Position numbers and translations under genes: made by a program. The notes under the pieces are model-generated. The model was not told the DNA's origin. It ran no database searches and saw only the letters and a program-made list of their open reading frames with translations. This document shows, one piece after another, positions 6,898 through 16,555 of a stretch of DNA of 64,000 nt; within the stretch, counting starts at the first letter, position 1, and each line of letters begins with the position of its first letter. Source of the stretch: an uncultured Collinsella sp. (GTDB lineage: Bacteria > Actinomycetota > Coriobacteriia > Coriobacteriales > Coriobacteriaceae); the NCBI GenBank assembly GCA_958369225.1, contig CATXID010000008.1, forward strand, positions 15,880-79,879. Direction: 5' to 3'.

Positions 6898-9030
6898 ATG
6901 GAAGTGCTGGTTGTTGGCAACACCGCATATGTTGACGATGGCTTTTGTGCCAAGGCGTTCCCCGGGGACCACGTTAAGGTCGTCGCTGCCGCGGAATCGC
7001 GCCGCGATGAGTCGTCGCCCCATGCCTCGTGGAATGAGCTCCTCCAGCACTTGGAGCAGGCCTACGAGTTCGACCGCGTGGTCTACCTGTCTAATTTCCT
7101 CATCCCACATACCGATACCGTGGGCGATATCGAGCTGTTGCGCTCGGTCTTTCGTGCGTGCATGGGCCGCCGGGTCCAGCTGCTGTATGTGGCGGGGCCC
7201 GCGGGTGCCGAGGGCGCTGCCGATGCCGCGGGGCGAACGGGCAAGGGAATTATCGCCCGCGCGGCCAACGACCTGTGCCGCCACTACGCTGCGCACGAAG
7301 GCGTTCAGGCAAAGATTCTGCGCGCGCCCTTCCTCTACACTGCCTCCGCCGCGCTGGAGGATCCGTTTTTTGCGCCGCTGTTCGACGCGTGCTTAACCGG
7401 ATCGGTCGCTTTGCAAGGCTCGGAGGATGCGGTGTTTCCGCTGCTGTGTGCCGAGGAGCTCGCGGTGCTGGTGCGCCGCATCTTTGACAGCTGGGATGCC
7501 TCCTTTGAGACACTCGACGTTGCCGATACTTTCCATCACACGTCAGGTGAGGTGGGCGAGGCCCTCAAGGTGATGTTCCCCGGCCTTGTCGTTGCCTATG
7601 GCGATTCTACCGGCTATGACCTACCCGTCAGCAACATCGTTCGCGTTCGTTATGGCTGGTTTCAGCGCTACGATCTGCTGCGCGACCTGTCGACCATTCA
7701 GGCTCGTTGGGATGCTGGCCGCGCAGGGAAGGTCAACCCCTTGCGCGCCGCCATCGACCACATCCAGTTGCATACACTGCCTATTAAATGTCTGGAGACG
7801 GGCGTCGCCTGGGTCCTGTTCGAGGTTCTGGATCATCTGTTCTCGCAATCTGCCCAGCTCAACGTGCTCGATTATCGCCTGCTCTACGTTGTGCTCATCG
7901 GCACGCTGTATGGCCTGGACTTTGGCCTGTTTGCGGCTCTGTTGGCATCGGTGGGCTTGGCCGTGAGCTTCTTTACCCAGTATGGCTATACCTTCCAGGG
8001 CCTGTTCTACGAGCCGTCCAACTGGCTGCCGTTTATCGCGTACTTCGTGGTGGGCGCCGTGTGCGGCTATGTGCAGCTGCGCAACAGCGAGGCCATTAAG
8101 GTCGAGCGCGGGCAAAACGAGCTCGTGCGTAATCGCAATACGTTCCTCACACAGCTCTACCATGATGCCATCGAGGACAAGCGCACATACAAGCGCCAGA
8201 TTGTGGGACGCCACGATAGCTTTGGTAAGATCTTTGCCGTGACGCAAGAGCTTGACGTGCTCAATCCGCGCGACATCTACCGCAAGTGCTGCGAGCTCAT
8301 GGGCGAGATTCTCGAAAACGATTCAGTGGCGATCTACCACGTTTCGGGTGGGACGTTTGCACGTCTGGTAGCGGCGAGTCCCGTGATTGCCGAAGACGCC
8401 ACGCGCTCGCTCTCGCTTGAACAGCTTTTGCCCCTTTTGGGCGGCGAGGGCCGTTCGAATCTGTGGGTGAATCGCAAGCTGACGCCGGGGCTTCCCATGT
8501 TTGGATACACGATCGAGCGCGACGGGGCACCCGCCGTGTTGATCTTTGTGCGACGCGCGGCCGAGAACCAAATGACGCTCTATTACCAAAACTTGTTCCG
8601 CATCTTGTGTGGATTGGTCGAAAGCGCGCTGGGCCGTGCCTTCGATTATGAGGCGGTGGCGCAGGATAAACGCTGCGTTGACGGCACTTGCGTGCTCAAG
8701 CAGGAGGCCTTTGGCCAAGAGCTTGCGGCCGAGCAGGCGCTGGCAGATGGCAAGATGGGTAGCTTTTTGCTCCTGCGCGTGGTGCCTGGCATGGAGCCTG
8801 TCGGCGAGCTGGTGGGCGCAATTGGGTCGGCAATCCGCGAGAGCGATGCGGCGGGCCTGGTCGATGGTGACGTGCTTTACCTGCTCATGCGCCAGGCAAA
8901 GGCGTGCGACCTGCCCATTATCCGTAAGCGCCTGAGCGCGAAGCAGATTGCGGTGGAGCTCGTCGACGGCGAGGACATCGTGGCGCTGCTGCAGCATATT
9001 GCCGGTGACGGTGAGGGGGATGTCGTTTGA
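6898..9030 (+). CDS. pelD: PelD-type c-di-GMP receptor with N-terminal SDR-like domain
   Basis: The 710-residue protein combines an N-terminal SDR/epimerase-like region (about 1-290, glycine motif degenerate as VVGNTAYVDDG), a cluster of four hydrophobic segments (about 300-400), a short coiled coil, a GAF-type domain (about 440-590) and a C-terminal degenerate GGDEF domain. In the last, the inhibitory-site motif RESD (R647-D650) sits exactly five residues before DGDVL, the relic of GGDEF. PelD in Pseudomonas binds c-di-GMP through the same RxxD site and switches on Pel synthesis at the membrane. The N-terminal SDR-like domain is known from Gram-positive PelD. AAGGGGAGGG lies 7 nt before the ATG. 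pelE overlaps the stop as TTGA. Confidence 0.85.
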   Translation: MEVLVVGNTAYVDDGFCAKAFPGDHVKVVAAAESRRDESSPHASWNELLQHLEQAYEFDRVVYLSNFLIPHTDTVGDIELLRSVFRACMGRRVQLLYVAGPAGAEGAADAAGRTGKGIIARAANDLCRHYAAHEGVQAKILRAPFLYTASAALEDPFFAPLFDACLTGSVALQGSEDAVFPLLCAEELAVLVRRIFDSWDASFETLDVADTFHHTSGEVGEALKVMFPGLVVAYGDSTGYDLPVSNIVRVRYGWFQRYDLLRDLSTIQARWDAGRAGKVNPLRAAIDHIQLHTLPIKCLETGVAWVLFEVLDHLFSQSAQLNVLDYRLLYVVLIGTLYGLDFGLFAALLASVGLAVSFFTQYGYTFQGLFYEPSNWLPFIAYFVVGAVCGYVQLRNSEAIKVERGQNELVRNRNTFLTQLYHDAIEDKRTYKRQIVGRHDSFGKIFAVTQELDVLNPRDIYRKCCELMGEILENDSVAIYHVSGGTFARLVAASPVIAEDATRSLSLEQLLPLLGGEGRSNLWVNRKLTPGLPMFGYTIERDGAPAVLIFVRRAAENQMTLYYQNLFRILCGLVESALGRAFDYEAVAQDKRCVDGTCVLKQEAFGQELAAEQALADGKMGSFLLLRVVPGMEPVGELVGAIGSAIRESDAAGLVDGDVLYLLMRQAKACDLPIIRKRLSAKQIAVELVDGEDIVALLQHIAGDGEGDVV

Positions 9031-9932
9031 TCTCGCTTGTCGTCGCTGCCGTCTTGCTGCTGATTCATGCACTGGTTTGCCTGGTGCTGTGGACGCTTAT
9101 GAAGTTGGGCCTGCTGCCGGTGCGCGGGCATATGCTGGCCGTTATGGTGCTCGTGCCGTTGTGGGGCCCGCTGTTAGTGGTGCTGCTTATCGCGCGCAGC
9201 GCCGTGTCTGGCGCGGACCTTAAGGACGCCGCGTTGGAGTCGCTGCGCATTAACGACGAGCTGCGTCGCAGCATCTTGGTGCACGACCGTGAAGCCGATG
9301 CGGGCTTGATCCCGCTCGAGGAGGCGCTCATCGTCAACGACCCGGCAGACCGGCGCCGCCTAATGCTCTCCATGCTTACCGAGGAGCCCGATGCGTATCT
9401 GGCGCAGCTGCAGGCGGCTAAGCTGAACGACGATGTAGAGGTGGCGCACTATGCCGCGACGGCGGTGGCGCAGATTTCCAAGGAGTCCGACCTTAAACTG
9501 CAGCAGCTGGAGCACGCCTTTAAGACCGATCCGAGCGCGCATAATCTCAACGAATACTGCGATTTTCTTGGTGAATATTTGGACTCGGGCTTGGCCGAGG
9601 GACGCGTGGCTCAGATTCAGCGCCAACAGTACGCGCGCCTGCTTGCGCGTCGCTGCGAGCGCGAGGACTCCGTTGAGCTGCGTATTCGGTATGTCGCGGC
9701 GCTGGCCGATATCGACCAGGTCGATGAGGCGCAGGCCGTTACCAACCAACTGGTGCTCGACGTGCCCGAGGAGCAGGGGGTTTGGATGCTTTGCCTGCGC
9801 CTGGCGGTGATGCGCCGTGACGGTGAAGAGGTCCACCGTGTGATTGACGCGATCGACAAGCAACATGTGTACTTAAGTGCCGCCAACCGCGAGGAGCTGG
9901 CTTTTTGGCGTAACGGAGAGGAGGCCCGATGA
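9027..9932 (+). CDS. pelE: PelE-type membrane and TPR-like protein
   Basis: The 301-residue protein starts with two hydrophobic helices (about 2-24 and 35-57) followed by a soluble, helix-rich region with TPR-like spacing. That is the layout of PelE, the scaffold that sits with PelD and the PelF glycosyltransferase in the Pel synthase complex. Sequence identity to known PelE cannot be judged by eye, so position between pelD and pelA carries much of the call. The TTG start overlaps the pelD stop and is preceded by a GGGGGA site; the stop overlaps the pelA start as ATGA. Confidence 0.7.
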   Translation: MISLVVAAVLLLIHALVCLVLWTLMKLGLLPVRGHMLAVMVLVPLWGPLLVVLLIARSAVSGADLKDAALESLRINDELRRSILVHDREADAGLIPLEEALIVNDPADRRRLMLSMLTEEPDAYLAQLQAAKLNDDVEVAHYAATAVAQISKESDLKLQQLEHAFKTDPSAHNLNEYCDFLGEYLDSGLAEGRVAQIQRQQYARLLARRCEREDSVELRIRYVAALADIDQVDEAQAVTNQLVLDVPEEQGVWMLCLRLAVMRRDGEEVHRVIDAIDKQHVYLSAANREELAFWRNGEEAR

Positions 9933-11809
9933 GCATGGTGCAGCATATCCGCGACCGTGCGGGCCATTTTCGCTGGACGGGACTGCTCGTGGTGTGGGTG
10001 GTCTTTATTGCCATGGCCGCCGTGCTGCTGGTGGAGCGTGCCGGCGTGCAGTACGGTGCGGGCCAGCATAAGCTGGGGATGCTTGCTGCCAACGATGCGG
10101 TGCCGGCCTCCTCGGCGATATTTGGCCAAAAGCCCACGTGCCTGGTCATTACCGATACCGACCAAGCGGGCGTCGAGGATGTAAAGGAACAGTTTGACCA
10201 GATCCTGCTCGACATGAAGATCGCGCACCGCGACGTGGACCTTGCTCTGGACGGCGCGGATGCCATCCCCTCGCTGACCTCCTACGATCGCGTGATTTTG
10301 CTCATGCCGTCGCTCGATAGGCTCGGTACGCACCTGACCGACATTATGAGTTGGGTGAGTGCCGGCGGTTCGCTTATGCTCGCCATGCCGCCGGACAACT
10401 CGAGCTATCTGCAAGTGATTGCCCCCAAGATTGGCATTGAATCGGCCGGATACGACTATGTAAAAGCCGAAAGCATTGTGCCGAGCGAGGACTTTATGCT
10501 GGGCGGGGGAGAGCGCTACGAGCTCTCGGACCCCTTTGATTCGTCACTTTCGGTATCGCTGCGCGAGACGGCGCACGTGTGGGCAACGACCGGCGACGCG
10601 GGCGCCCCGCTCATTTGGTCCAATGACTGCGGTAGCGGACGCACCGTGGTGTGCAATATCGGTGTCTACGACAAGGTCATGCGCGGTTTTTACGCCGCGG
10701 CGATCAGCTTGCTGGGCGATGCCACGGCCTACCCCGTCATCAACAGCGCCGTCTTCTATCTGGACGACTTTCCCAGCCCCGTGCCTTCGGGCGACGGCAC
10801 CTACATCAAGCGCGACTACGGGCTTTCCATCGCCGACTTTTATGCCAAGGTCTGGTGGCCCGATCTGCAAAAGCTCGCGCAAAAATACGGCATTCGCTAT
10901 ACCGGCGTGATGATTGAAAACTACGAGGACTCGGTCAACCAGACCGAGCCCGCGCGCCAGTCCGATACCACGCAGTTCCGCTACTTTGGCGGCATGCTGC
11001 TGCAGATGGGCGGAGAGTTGGGCTTTCATGGCTACAACCATCAGCCGCTTGCACTCTGGGACACCGACTATGGCACGCTGTACGACTACAAGACGTGGAA
11101 GAACAAGGAGACGCTCGTCGCGTCTCTCGACGAGCTTATCGCCTTTCAGGACGAGGTGCTGCCCAACGCGCACGGCTCGGTCTACGTGCCGCCGTCAAAC
11201 ATCCTTTCGGCCCGCCCGCGCAAGATTATTGGCGAGGATGTGCCGCGCATTAAGACCATCGCCAGTACGTATTTTGAGGACGGCACCGATCTCCCGTACG
11301 TGCAGGAGTTTGGCGTGGCGAGCGATGGCATCGTGGAGCAGCCGCGCATTGTCTCGGGCGGCATGGTCGACGATTCCTATATGCGCCTGGCTGCCGTGTC
11401 CGAGCTCAACATGCACTACGTGAGCACGCACTTTATGCACCCGGACGACCTGCTCGATCCCGATCGCGGCGCTACGGAGGGCTGGGAGGTCTACAAGGGC
11501 GGCCTGACCGACTACCTGGACTGGCTTACCAAGTCTGCGCCCGACCTGCGTCGCCAGACCGGCTCGGAATGCTCGGGCGCTATCCAGCGCTTTTCGTCCG
11601 TGACGGTGAGCGTGGATACAGACGCGGATGCCTGGACGCTCAGCCTGGGCAATTTCCACGACGAAGCGTGGCTCATGTTCCGCGCCAACAACGGCGAGCC
11701 GGGTGCGGTCACGGGTGGCGAGATTACGCATCTGACGGGCGACCTGTACCTGGTCAAAGCCACGGACAAGACGGTGACCATTGCGCGCAAGGAGGGTGGC
11801 GACAAATGA
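9929..11809 (+). CDS. pelA: PelA-type polysaccharide deacetylase (DUF2194)
   Basis: This 626-residue protein has one N-terminal membrane helix (about 17-36), a Rossmann-like region to about residue 270 and a deacetylase domain. The metal site is visible as YLDDFP (D279/D280) and FHGYNH (H367, H371). Gram-positive Pel clusters encode a PelA with only the deacetylase part, without the glycoside hydrolase domain of Pseudomonas PelA; this fits. It should remove acetyl groups from the GalNAc/GlcNAc-type polymer outside the membrane and so make it cationic. Overlap with both neighbours (ATGA at each end) shows one coupled transcript. Confidence 0.8.
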   Translation: MSMVQHIRDRAGHFRWTGLLVVWVVFIAMAAVLLVERAGVQYGAGQHKLGMLAANDAVPASSAIFGQKPTCLVITDTDQAGVEDVKEQFDQILLDMKIAHRDVDLALDGADAIPSLTSYDRVILLMPSLDRLGTHLTDIMSWVSAGGSLMLAMPPDNSSYLQVIAPKIGIESAGYDYVKAESIVPSEDFMLGGGERYELSDPFDSSLSVSLRETAHVWATTGDAGAPLIWSNDCGSGRTVVCNIGVYDKVMRGFYAAAISLLGDATAYPVINSAVFYLDDFPSPVPSGDGTYIKRDYGLSIADFYAKVWWPDLQKLAQKYGIRYTGVMIENYEDSVNQTEPARQSDTTQFRYFGGMLLQMGGELGFHGYNHQPLALWDTDYGTLYDYKTWKNKETLVASLDELIAFQDEVLPNAHGSVYVPPSNILSARPRKIIGEDVPRIKTIASTYFEDGTDLPYVQEFGVASDGIVEQPRIVSGGMVDDSYMRLAAVSELNMHYVSTHFMHPDDLLDPDRGATEGWEVYKGGLTDYLDWLTKSAPDLRRQTGSECSGAIQRFSSVTVSVDTDADAWTLSLGNFHDEAWLMFRANNGEPGAVTGGEITHLTGDLYLVKATDKTVTIARKEGGDK

Positions 11810-13248
11810 GAATCTGCTTGGTACTCGAGGGTTGCTACCCCTATGTGCACGGCGGTGTGTCCACCTGGATGCACGGCTATATCCAGGCCATGCCCGAGCA
11901 CGAGTTTGTGCTGTGGGTGATCGGTGCTCATGCTGCCGACCGCGGCAAGTTTGTCTACGAGCTGCCCGGCAACGTGGTCGAGGTACACGAGGTGTTTCTG
12001 GACGACGCCCTGCGCCTTTCGGGCGAGCAGGAAGAGGCAGACTATAACGACCGCGAGCGCGAGGCGCTGCGTCGCCTGGTGTCGCTCTCCAATCCGGATT
12101 GGGACGTGCTGTTCGATATCTTCCAGCGCCGCCGCGTGCATCCGCTCTCGTTTTTGCAGAGCCGCGCCTTTATGGATATCTTTCGCGACGTGTGCCTGGC
12201 TGAGTACCCGTATACGCCTTTTGCCGACGCATTCCACACCATGCGCTCCATGTTGCTGCCCGTGCTCTACCTGCTGGGCAGCGAGGTGCCGGTGGCCGAT
12301 GCGTACCATGCCATCTCGACCGGCTACGGCGGTCTGCTCGCCTGCCTGGGCTCAAGCGTTCACCATGCGCCGGTGCTGCTGACCGAGCATGGCATCTATA
12401 CCCGCGAGCGCGAGGAAGAGATCATTCGCGCCGATTGGGTGGTGCCGTCGTTTAAGGACCGCTGGATTCGCTTTTTCTACCTGCTTTCGGAGGAGATTTA
12501 CCGTCGCGCCTTCCGCGTGACGAGCCTGTTTCACAACGCTCGCAAGACGCAGATCGATATGGGCTGCGATGCGGACAAATGCCTGGTTATTCCCAACGGC
12601 ATCCAGTTCGATCGCTTTAAGGATATTCCCTTAAAGCCCGATGACGGCTGGGTGGACATTGGCGCGGTGGTGCGCCTGGCGCCCATCAAGGACGTTAAGA
12701 CCATGATCTATGCCTTCTTTGAGCTGCACGAGCGCCTGCCCAAGGTGCGCCTGCCCAAGGTGCGCCTGCACATTATGGGCGGCGTGGACGACGAGGAGTA
12801 CGGTGCCGAGTGCCACGCGCTGGTCGACACCTTGGGCGTGCACGACCTGATCTTTACCGGTCGCGTCAACGTGGTCGAGTACATGGAAAAGCTCGACTTT
12901 ACCATTTTGACGAGCATCTCCGAGGGCCAGCCGCTCAGCGTGCTGGAATCGCTTGCTGCGCGTCGTCCCTGCGTGACGACCGAGGTGGGCTGCTGCCGCG
13001 AGCTGCTCGAAGGCGCCCCGGGCGACGACTTTGGCGTGGCAGGTTTTGTGACGCCGCCCATGTATCGCAAGGGCTTGGCCGATGCCATGGAGCGCATGTG
13101 CGCAAGCCGCGCCCGTCGTATCGAGATGGGGGAGCGCGGCCAGCGTCGCGTTGCTACGTACTTTTTGCACGAGCAGATGCTGGCCAACTATCGCGCGCTG
13201 TATGACGAGACGGCGCGTGCGTTTGATTTGCCCAGAGAGGGGGAGTAG
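11806..13248 (+). CDS. pelF: PelF-type GT4 glycosyltransferase
   Basis: The 480-residue protein opens with VLEGCYPYVHGGVSTWMHGY and carries TEHGIYTRERE and SEGQPLSVLES, typical of PelF (DUF3492 plus GT4 C-terminal domain). PelF is the cytosolic polymerase that uses UDP-N-acetylhexosamine to build Pel. The start is the ATG at 11806, overlapping the pelA stop as ATGA; the frame is open further upstream but without a ribosome site. An exact 15-bp tandem duplication (12736-12765) repeats the residues LPKVR, an insertion of five residues next to a helix. The frame is kept, so activity may persist. Confidence 0.87.
   Translation: MRICLVLEGCYPYVHGGVSTWMHGYIQAMPEHEFVLWVIGAHAADRGKFVYELPGNVVEVHEVFLDDALRLSGEQEEADYNDREREALRRLVSLSNPDWDVLFDIFQRRRVHPLSFLQSRAFMDIFRDVCLAEYPYTPFADAFHTMRSMLLPVLYLLGSEVPVADAYHAISTGYGGLLACLGSSVHHAPVLLTEHGIYTREREEEIIRADWVVPSFKDRWIRFFYLLSEEIYRRAFRVTSLFHNARKTQIDMGCDADKCLVIPNGIQFDRFKDIPLKPDDGWVDIGAVVRLAPIKDVKTMIYAFFELHERLPKVRLPKVRLHIMGGVDDEEYGAECHALVDTLGVHDLIFTGRVNVVEYMEKLDFTILTSISEGQPLSVLESLAARRPCVTTEVGCCRELLEGAPGDDFGVAGFVTPPMYRKGLADAMERMCASRARRIEMGERGQRRVATYFLHEQMLANYRALYDETARAFDLPREGE
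12736..12765 (+). repeat. 15-bp perfect tandem duplication in pelF
   Basis: The unit CTGCCCAAGGTGCGC occurs twice head to tail (12736-12750, 12751-12765), giving LPKVRLPKVR. The identity of the two copies points to recent replication slippage. Confidence 0.95.
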
Positions 13249-13251
13249 CCA

Positions 13252-14796
13252 GTGGCCGGAATCGGTTTTGAGCTCAAGCGCCTGTTTAGACGCAAGGGTC
13301 TGTTTGCCACGATGCGCGCCTACGGCTACGCCGGCATTGTGTGCACGGGCCCCATGCTGCTGGGCGTGCTGCTCCAGGTGGGTATCTTGGTGCTGTGCGG
13401 CCTGTGGGGTGTGGGCCGTGCCAACCAGGACCTGCTGGTGTGCATGGTGACCTATACGCTGCTGGCCTCGCTCACCCTCACAAGCTTTTTCTCCATGCCG
13501 GTCACGCGCTTTTTGGCCGACATGCTTTTTGCCGAGCGCGAAGAAGAGGTCTTGCCTTCGTTTTGGGGCTCCAACGCCATCATGCTCGTTGCGGGCACGG
13601 TGCTCTACGGCGTCTTTTTGCTGTTCTCGGGCGCCACACTGCTGCAGGGGCTGCTGTGCCTGTGGCTGTTCAATATTATGATCGTCAACTGGAACGGCAT
13701 GAGCTATCTCACCGCTATCAAGGATTACCGTGGCATTCTGTGCAGCTTTGCGGCTGCCATTGGCATGGCGTGCCTGTGCGCCCTGGCCGCGCTGGCGCTG
13801 GGGCTGCCGCCGGTCGAGGGCCTTTTGGCGTCAATCGTCCTGGGCTACGGCGTCATGCTCGCCTGGGACGTGGTACTGCTGTACCGGTATTTTCCGCAGA
13901 GCGACCGCAGCCCCTGGCTCTTTTTGCAGTGGCTCGACCAATTTATGCCGCTCGCGCTCACGGGCCTGTTTACCAACCTGGGGCTCTTTGCGCACCTGGT
14001 GATTATTTGGGCCGGTCCCATTGGCGTGCAGGTTAAGGGCTTGTTTTATGGTGCGCCCTACCACGATGTGCCGGCGCTCATCGCGTTTTTGACGATCCTG
14101 GTCACGACCGTCAACTTTGTGGTGTCGGTAGAGGTCAACTTCTATCCGCGCTACCGCGACTACTATAGCCTGTTTAACGGCGGCGGCGTGGTGGGTGACA
14201 TCGTAGCGGCCGAGGAGGAAATGCTCGCCACGCTCAACCGGGAGTTGTGGTTTTGTGCGCTCAAGCAGCTGTTTGTGACTGCGACGGTCATATCGCTCGA
14301 GACCACGGTGCTCTCGGCCCTGCCGCTAGGCTTTAACAGCCTCATGCACGGGTATTTTCGCACGCTGTGCGTGGGTTATGGCCTGTATGCCGTGGGCAAT
14401 ACGGTGATGCTCATCTTGCTGTACTTTACCGACTACAAGGGAGCCGTGCTGGCCTCGGGCCTGTTTGCGGGCGTGGCGGGGCTGGCGACCATCGTCTCGC
14501 TGTTCTTTCCGCAGCAGTTTTATGGCTTTGGCTTTTTGCTTGGCGCGGCGGTGTTTTTTGTTGTGGCCCTCATGCGGCTCGATACCTATACCGCAAACTT
14601 GCCGTATCGTATCCTGAGTCAGCAGCCCATTGTGGCGACCGACAAAACGGGTCGCTTTACGGAGCTGGGCTGCTTGCTCGACCGTGCCGAACAGCGCTAT
14701 GAGGAGCTGCGTCTAGAGGGCGAGCCGCATGGCGTGTTTGAGCGCACGGTGGTTCGCGTGTATCGCAAACGTTGGGGAGGTCCTGATGACCGATAG
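13252..14796 (+). CDS. pelG: PelG-type exopolysaccharide flippase
   Basis: The 514-residue protein begins AGIGFELKRLFRR, the hallmark start of PelG, and contains about twelve hydrophobic segments like MOP-family Wzx/MATE-type flippases. PelG moves the growing Pel chain across the cytoplasmic membrane and partners PelD, PelE and PelF. A soluble stretch near residues 295-325 (YRDYYSLFNGGGVVGDI) is also family-like. The GTG start lies 3 nt after the pelF stop with a purine-rich AGAGGGGGAG site inside the pelF 3' end. Its last 11 bases overlap the cotH start. Confidence 0.88.
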   Translation: MAGIGFELKRLFRRKGLFATMRAYGYAGIVCTGPMLLGVLLQVGILVLCGLWGVGRANQDLLVCMVTYTLLASLTLTSFFSMPVTRFLADMLFAEREEEVLPSFWGSNAIMLVAGTVLYGVFLLFSGATLLQGLLCLWLFNIMIVNWNGMSYLTAIKDYRGILCSFAAAIGMACLCALAALALGLPPVEGLLASIVLGYGVMLAWDVVLLYRYFPQSDRSPWLFLQWLDQFMPLALTGLFTNLGLFAHLVIIWAGPIGVQVKGLFYGAPYHDVPALIAFLTILVTTVNFVVSVEVNFYPRYRDYYSLFNGGGVVGDIVAAEEEMLATLNRELWFCALKQLFVTATVISLETTVLSALPLGFNSLMHGYFRTLCVGYGLYAVGNTVMLILLYFTDYKGAVLASGLFAGVAGLATIVSLFFPQQFYGFGFLLGAAVFFVVALMRLDTYTANLPYRILSQQPIVATDKTGRFTELGCLLDRAEQRYEELRLEGEPHGVFERTVVRVYRKRWGGPDDR

Positions 14797-16555
14797 GATG
14801 ATATCGCGTCGCCGCTTGATTGAGACGGCTGCCGGCGCATTGCTGCTTTCGGGCTGCTCTGCGCAGGACGAATCCTCGACAAAAAAGACCAAGAAGCAGG
14901 GCAAGATTAAAAAGGCCGATGCGTCTAGCGAGACCAAGCATCTTCGCGACAAGGATGAGCTGTACGAGGTCTACGATGACTCGGGCATCGTATGCATGTA
15001 CCTGACGGTCTCTCGCGGCAACAGCTCCGAGAATACCGATCATAGCTGGGCCGAGATCAATACCTACTCGGTCTACGACTATGCCGACATGGGCGTGACG
15101 CGCTATCAGGTTATGGGCCTGCTGCAGGCGGGTGACGAAGACGGCCCGGTGGCCGGCGAGGTTGGCTATGGCGAGGAAGCGCCCAACGCCACGGTGCAGG
15201 TGCGAGGCCAGACGTCGAGCATGAACTCGCAAAAGAATTACAAGGTAGAGCTCAAAAAGGGCAAGGGTACCTGGCGCCAACAGCGCGCGATTGCGCTTAA
15301 CAAGCACATGGGCGAGGGCATGCGTTTTCGCAACAAGATGGCCTACGACCTTATCCGTGGCATTCCCCAGATGATGGGCCTGCGCACGCAGTTTGTGCAC
15401 TTATGGGTGTGCGATCAAACCGAAAAATCTAACGATACCTTTGAGGACTACGGTCTGTTTACGCAGGTCGAGCAGCTCAACAAGACGGCTCTCAAGACAC
15501 ATGGCCTGGATAAGAGCGGGCACCTGTACAAGGTGAACAACTTCGATTTCCATTGCTACGAGGACACCATTAAGCTTGCCGACGACCCCGACTACAACCA
15601 GGCAAAATTTGAGGGCATGCTCGAGATTAAGGGCGACTCGGACCACACCAAGCTCATCGAAATGCTCGAAGCGCTCAACGACGAATCGCAAAAGATCGAT
15701 GACGTGCTCGACACCTACTTTGATACCGAGAATCTGGTCTATTGGCTGGCGTTTCAGATTCTGACGGGCAACTGCGATACGCAGAACCGCAACTGCTATC
15801 TGTACAGCCCGCTCAACTCAAATACCTGGTACTTTTTGGATTGGGATAACGACGGCATGCTGCGTAAGCTTGAGCTGAGCCTGAAGGGCTTCTCGGACTA
15901 CGCGAGCTGGGAGCGCGGCGTAAGCAACTACTGGGGCAACGTGCTATTCAATCGCGCACTGCGCAGCAAGTCGTTCCGCAGCGAACTCGGCCGTGCCGTT
16001 AAGGACTTGCGCTCGTATTTGACCGAGGAACGTCTGGCCAAGATGATCAAGCACTACCGCGAGGTTACCGAATCCCTGGTCTTTGCTTCGCCCGATATCG
16101 ACAATCTGCCTGTCACCAAGGATCAATACGAGCAAATCGCCGCGGCGATTCCCTCCGAGATCGAGGAGAACTACAAGAGCTACCGCGAGAGCTATAAAAA
16201 GCCCATGCCGTTCTACATTGGCGTGCCGCAGATCGATAACGGTAAGCTGCGCATGAGCTGGGATGCCGCGTACGACTTTGAGGCGCGCGATATTCGCTAT
16301 ACCGTCGAGCTTGCGCGCGACTATGCCATAGGCGACGTGCTTTTTAAGGCCGAGGACGTGCTTCTTCCCGAGGTGACCTGCGATGCGCCCGATGCCGGCC
16401 AGTATTTTGTGCGCGTGCGCGCCACCAACTCCGACGGCTATACGCAAGATGCGTTTGACTACTATGTGATCGACGGCGGCAAACAGTACGGCATGAAGTG
16501 TTTTTACGTGCAGGACGGCGCTAAGGTCGTGGAGGACACGTATGAGGAGGGCTAG
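14786..16555 (+). CDS. CotH-kinase-family lipoprotein
   Basis: The 589-residue product starts with a twin-arginine-like SRRRLIE and a lipobox LLSGC (Cys about residue 25), so it is probably an exported lipoprotein. The body is a CotH kinase domain: RGQTSSMNSQKNYKVEL, ALNKHMGEG, then QNRNCYLYS and the metal-binding DWDND. CotH proteins phosphorylate proteins outside the cytoplasm in spore coats; here no spore genes are near. The ATG at 14786 has GGGGAGG 5 nt upstream and overlaps pelG by 11 bp; an ATG at 14798 is an alternative. Coupling to pel suggests a role in modifying or anchoring the polymer or its partner protein (inference). Confidence 0.82.
   Translation: MTDRMISRRRLIETAAGALLLSGCSAQDESSTKKTKKQGKIKKADASSETKHLRDKDELYEVYDDSGIVCMYLTVSRGNSSENTDHSWAEINTYSVYDYADMGVTRYQVMGLLQAGDEDGPVAGEVGYGEEAPNATVQVRGQTSSMNSQKNYKVELKKGKGTWRQQRAIALNKHMGEGMRFRNKMAYDLIRGIPQMMGLRTQFVHLWVCDQTEKSNDTFEDYGLFTQVEQLNKTALKTHGLDKSGHLYKVNNFDFHCYEDTIKLADDPDYNQAKFEGMLEIKGDSDHTKLIEMLEALNDESQKIDDVLDTYFDTENLVYWLAFQILTGNCDTQNRNCYLYSPLNSNTWYFLDWDNDGMLRKLELSLKGFSDYASWERGVSNYWGNVLFNRALRSKSFRSELGRAVKDLRSYLTEERLAKMIKHYREVTESLVFASPDIDNLPVTKDQYEQIAAAIPSEIEENYKSYRESYKKPMPFYIGVPQIDNGKLRMSWDAAYDFEARDIRYTVELARDYAIGDVLFKAEDVLLPEVTCDAPDAGQYFVRVRATNSDGYTQDAFDYYVIDGGKQYGMKCFYVQDGAKVVEDTYEEG

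Noticed and set aside
6854..7396. A 180-codon plus-strand frame overlapping the pelD start
   Set aside because: It is out of frame with pelD, composed of Arg/Ser/Pro-rich shadow sequence, and lacks a ribosome site.
11569..11805. N-terminal extension of PelF upstream of 11806
   Set aside because: The frame is open but lies wholly inside pelA, is not PelF-like, and the ATG at 11806 has a good site and ATGA overlap.
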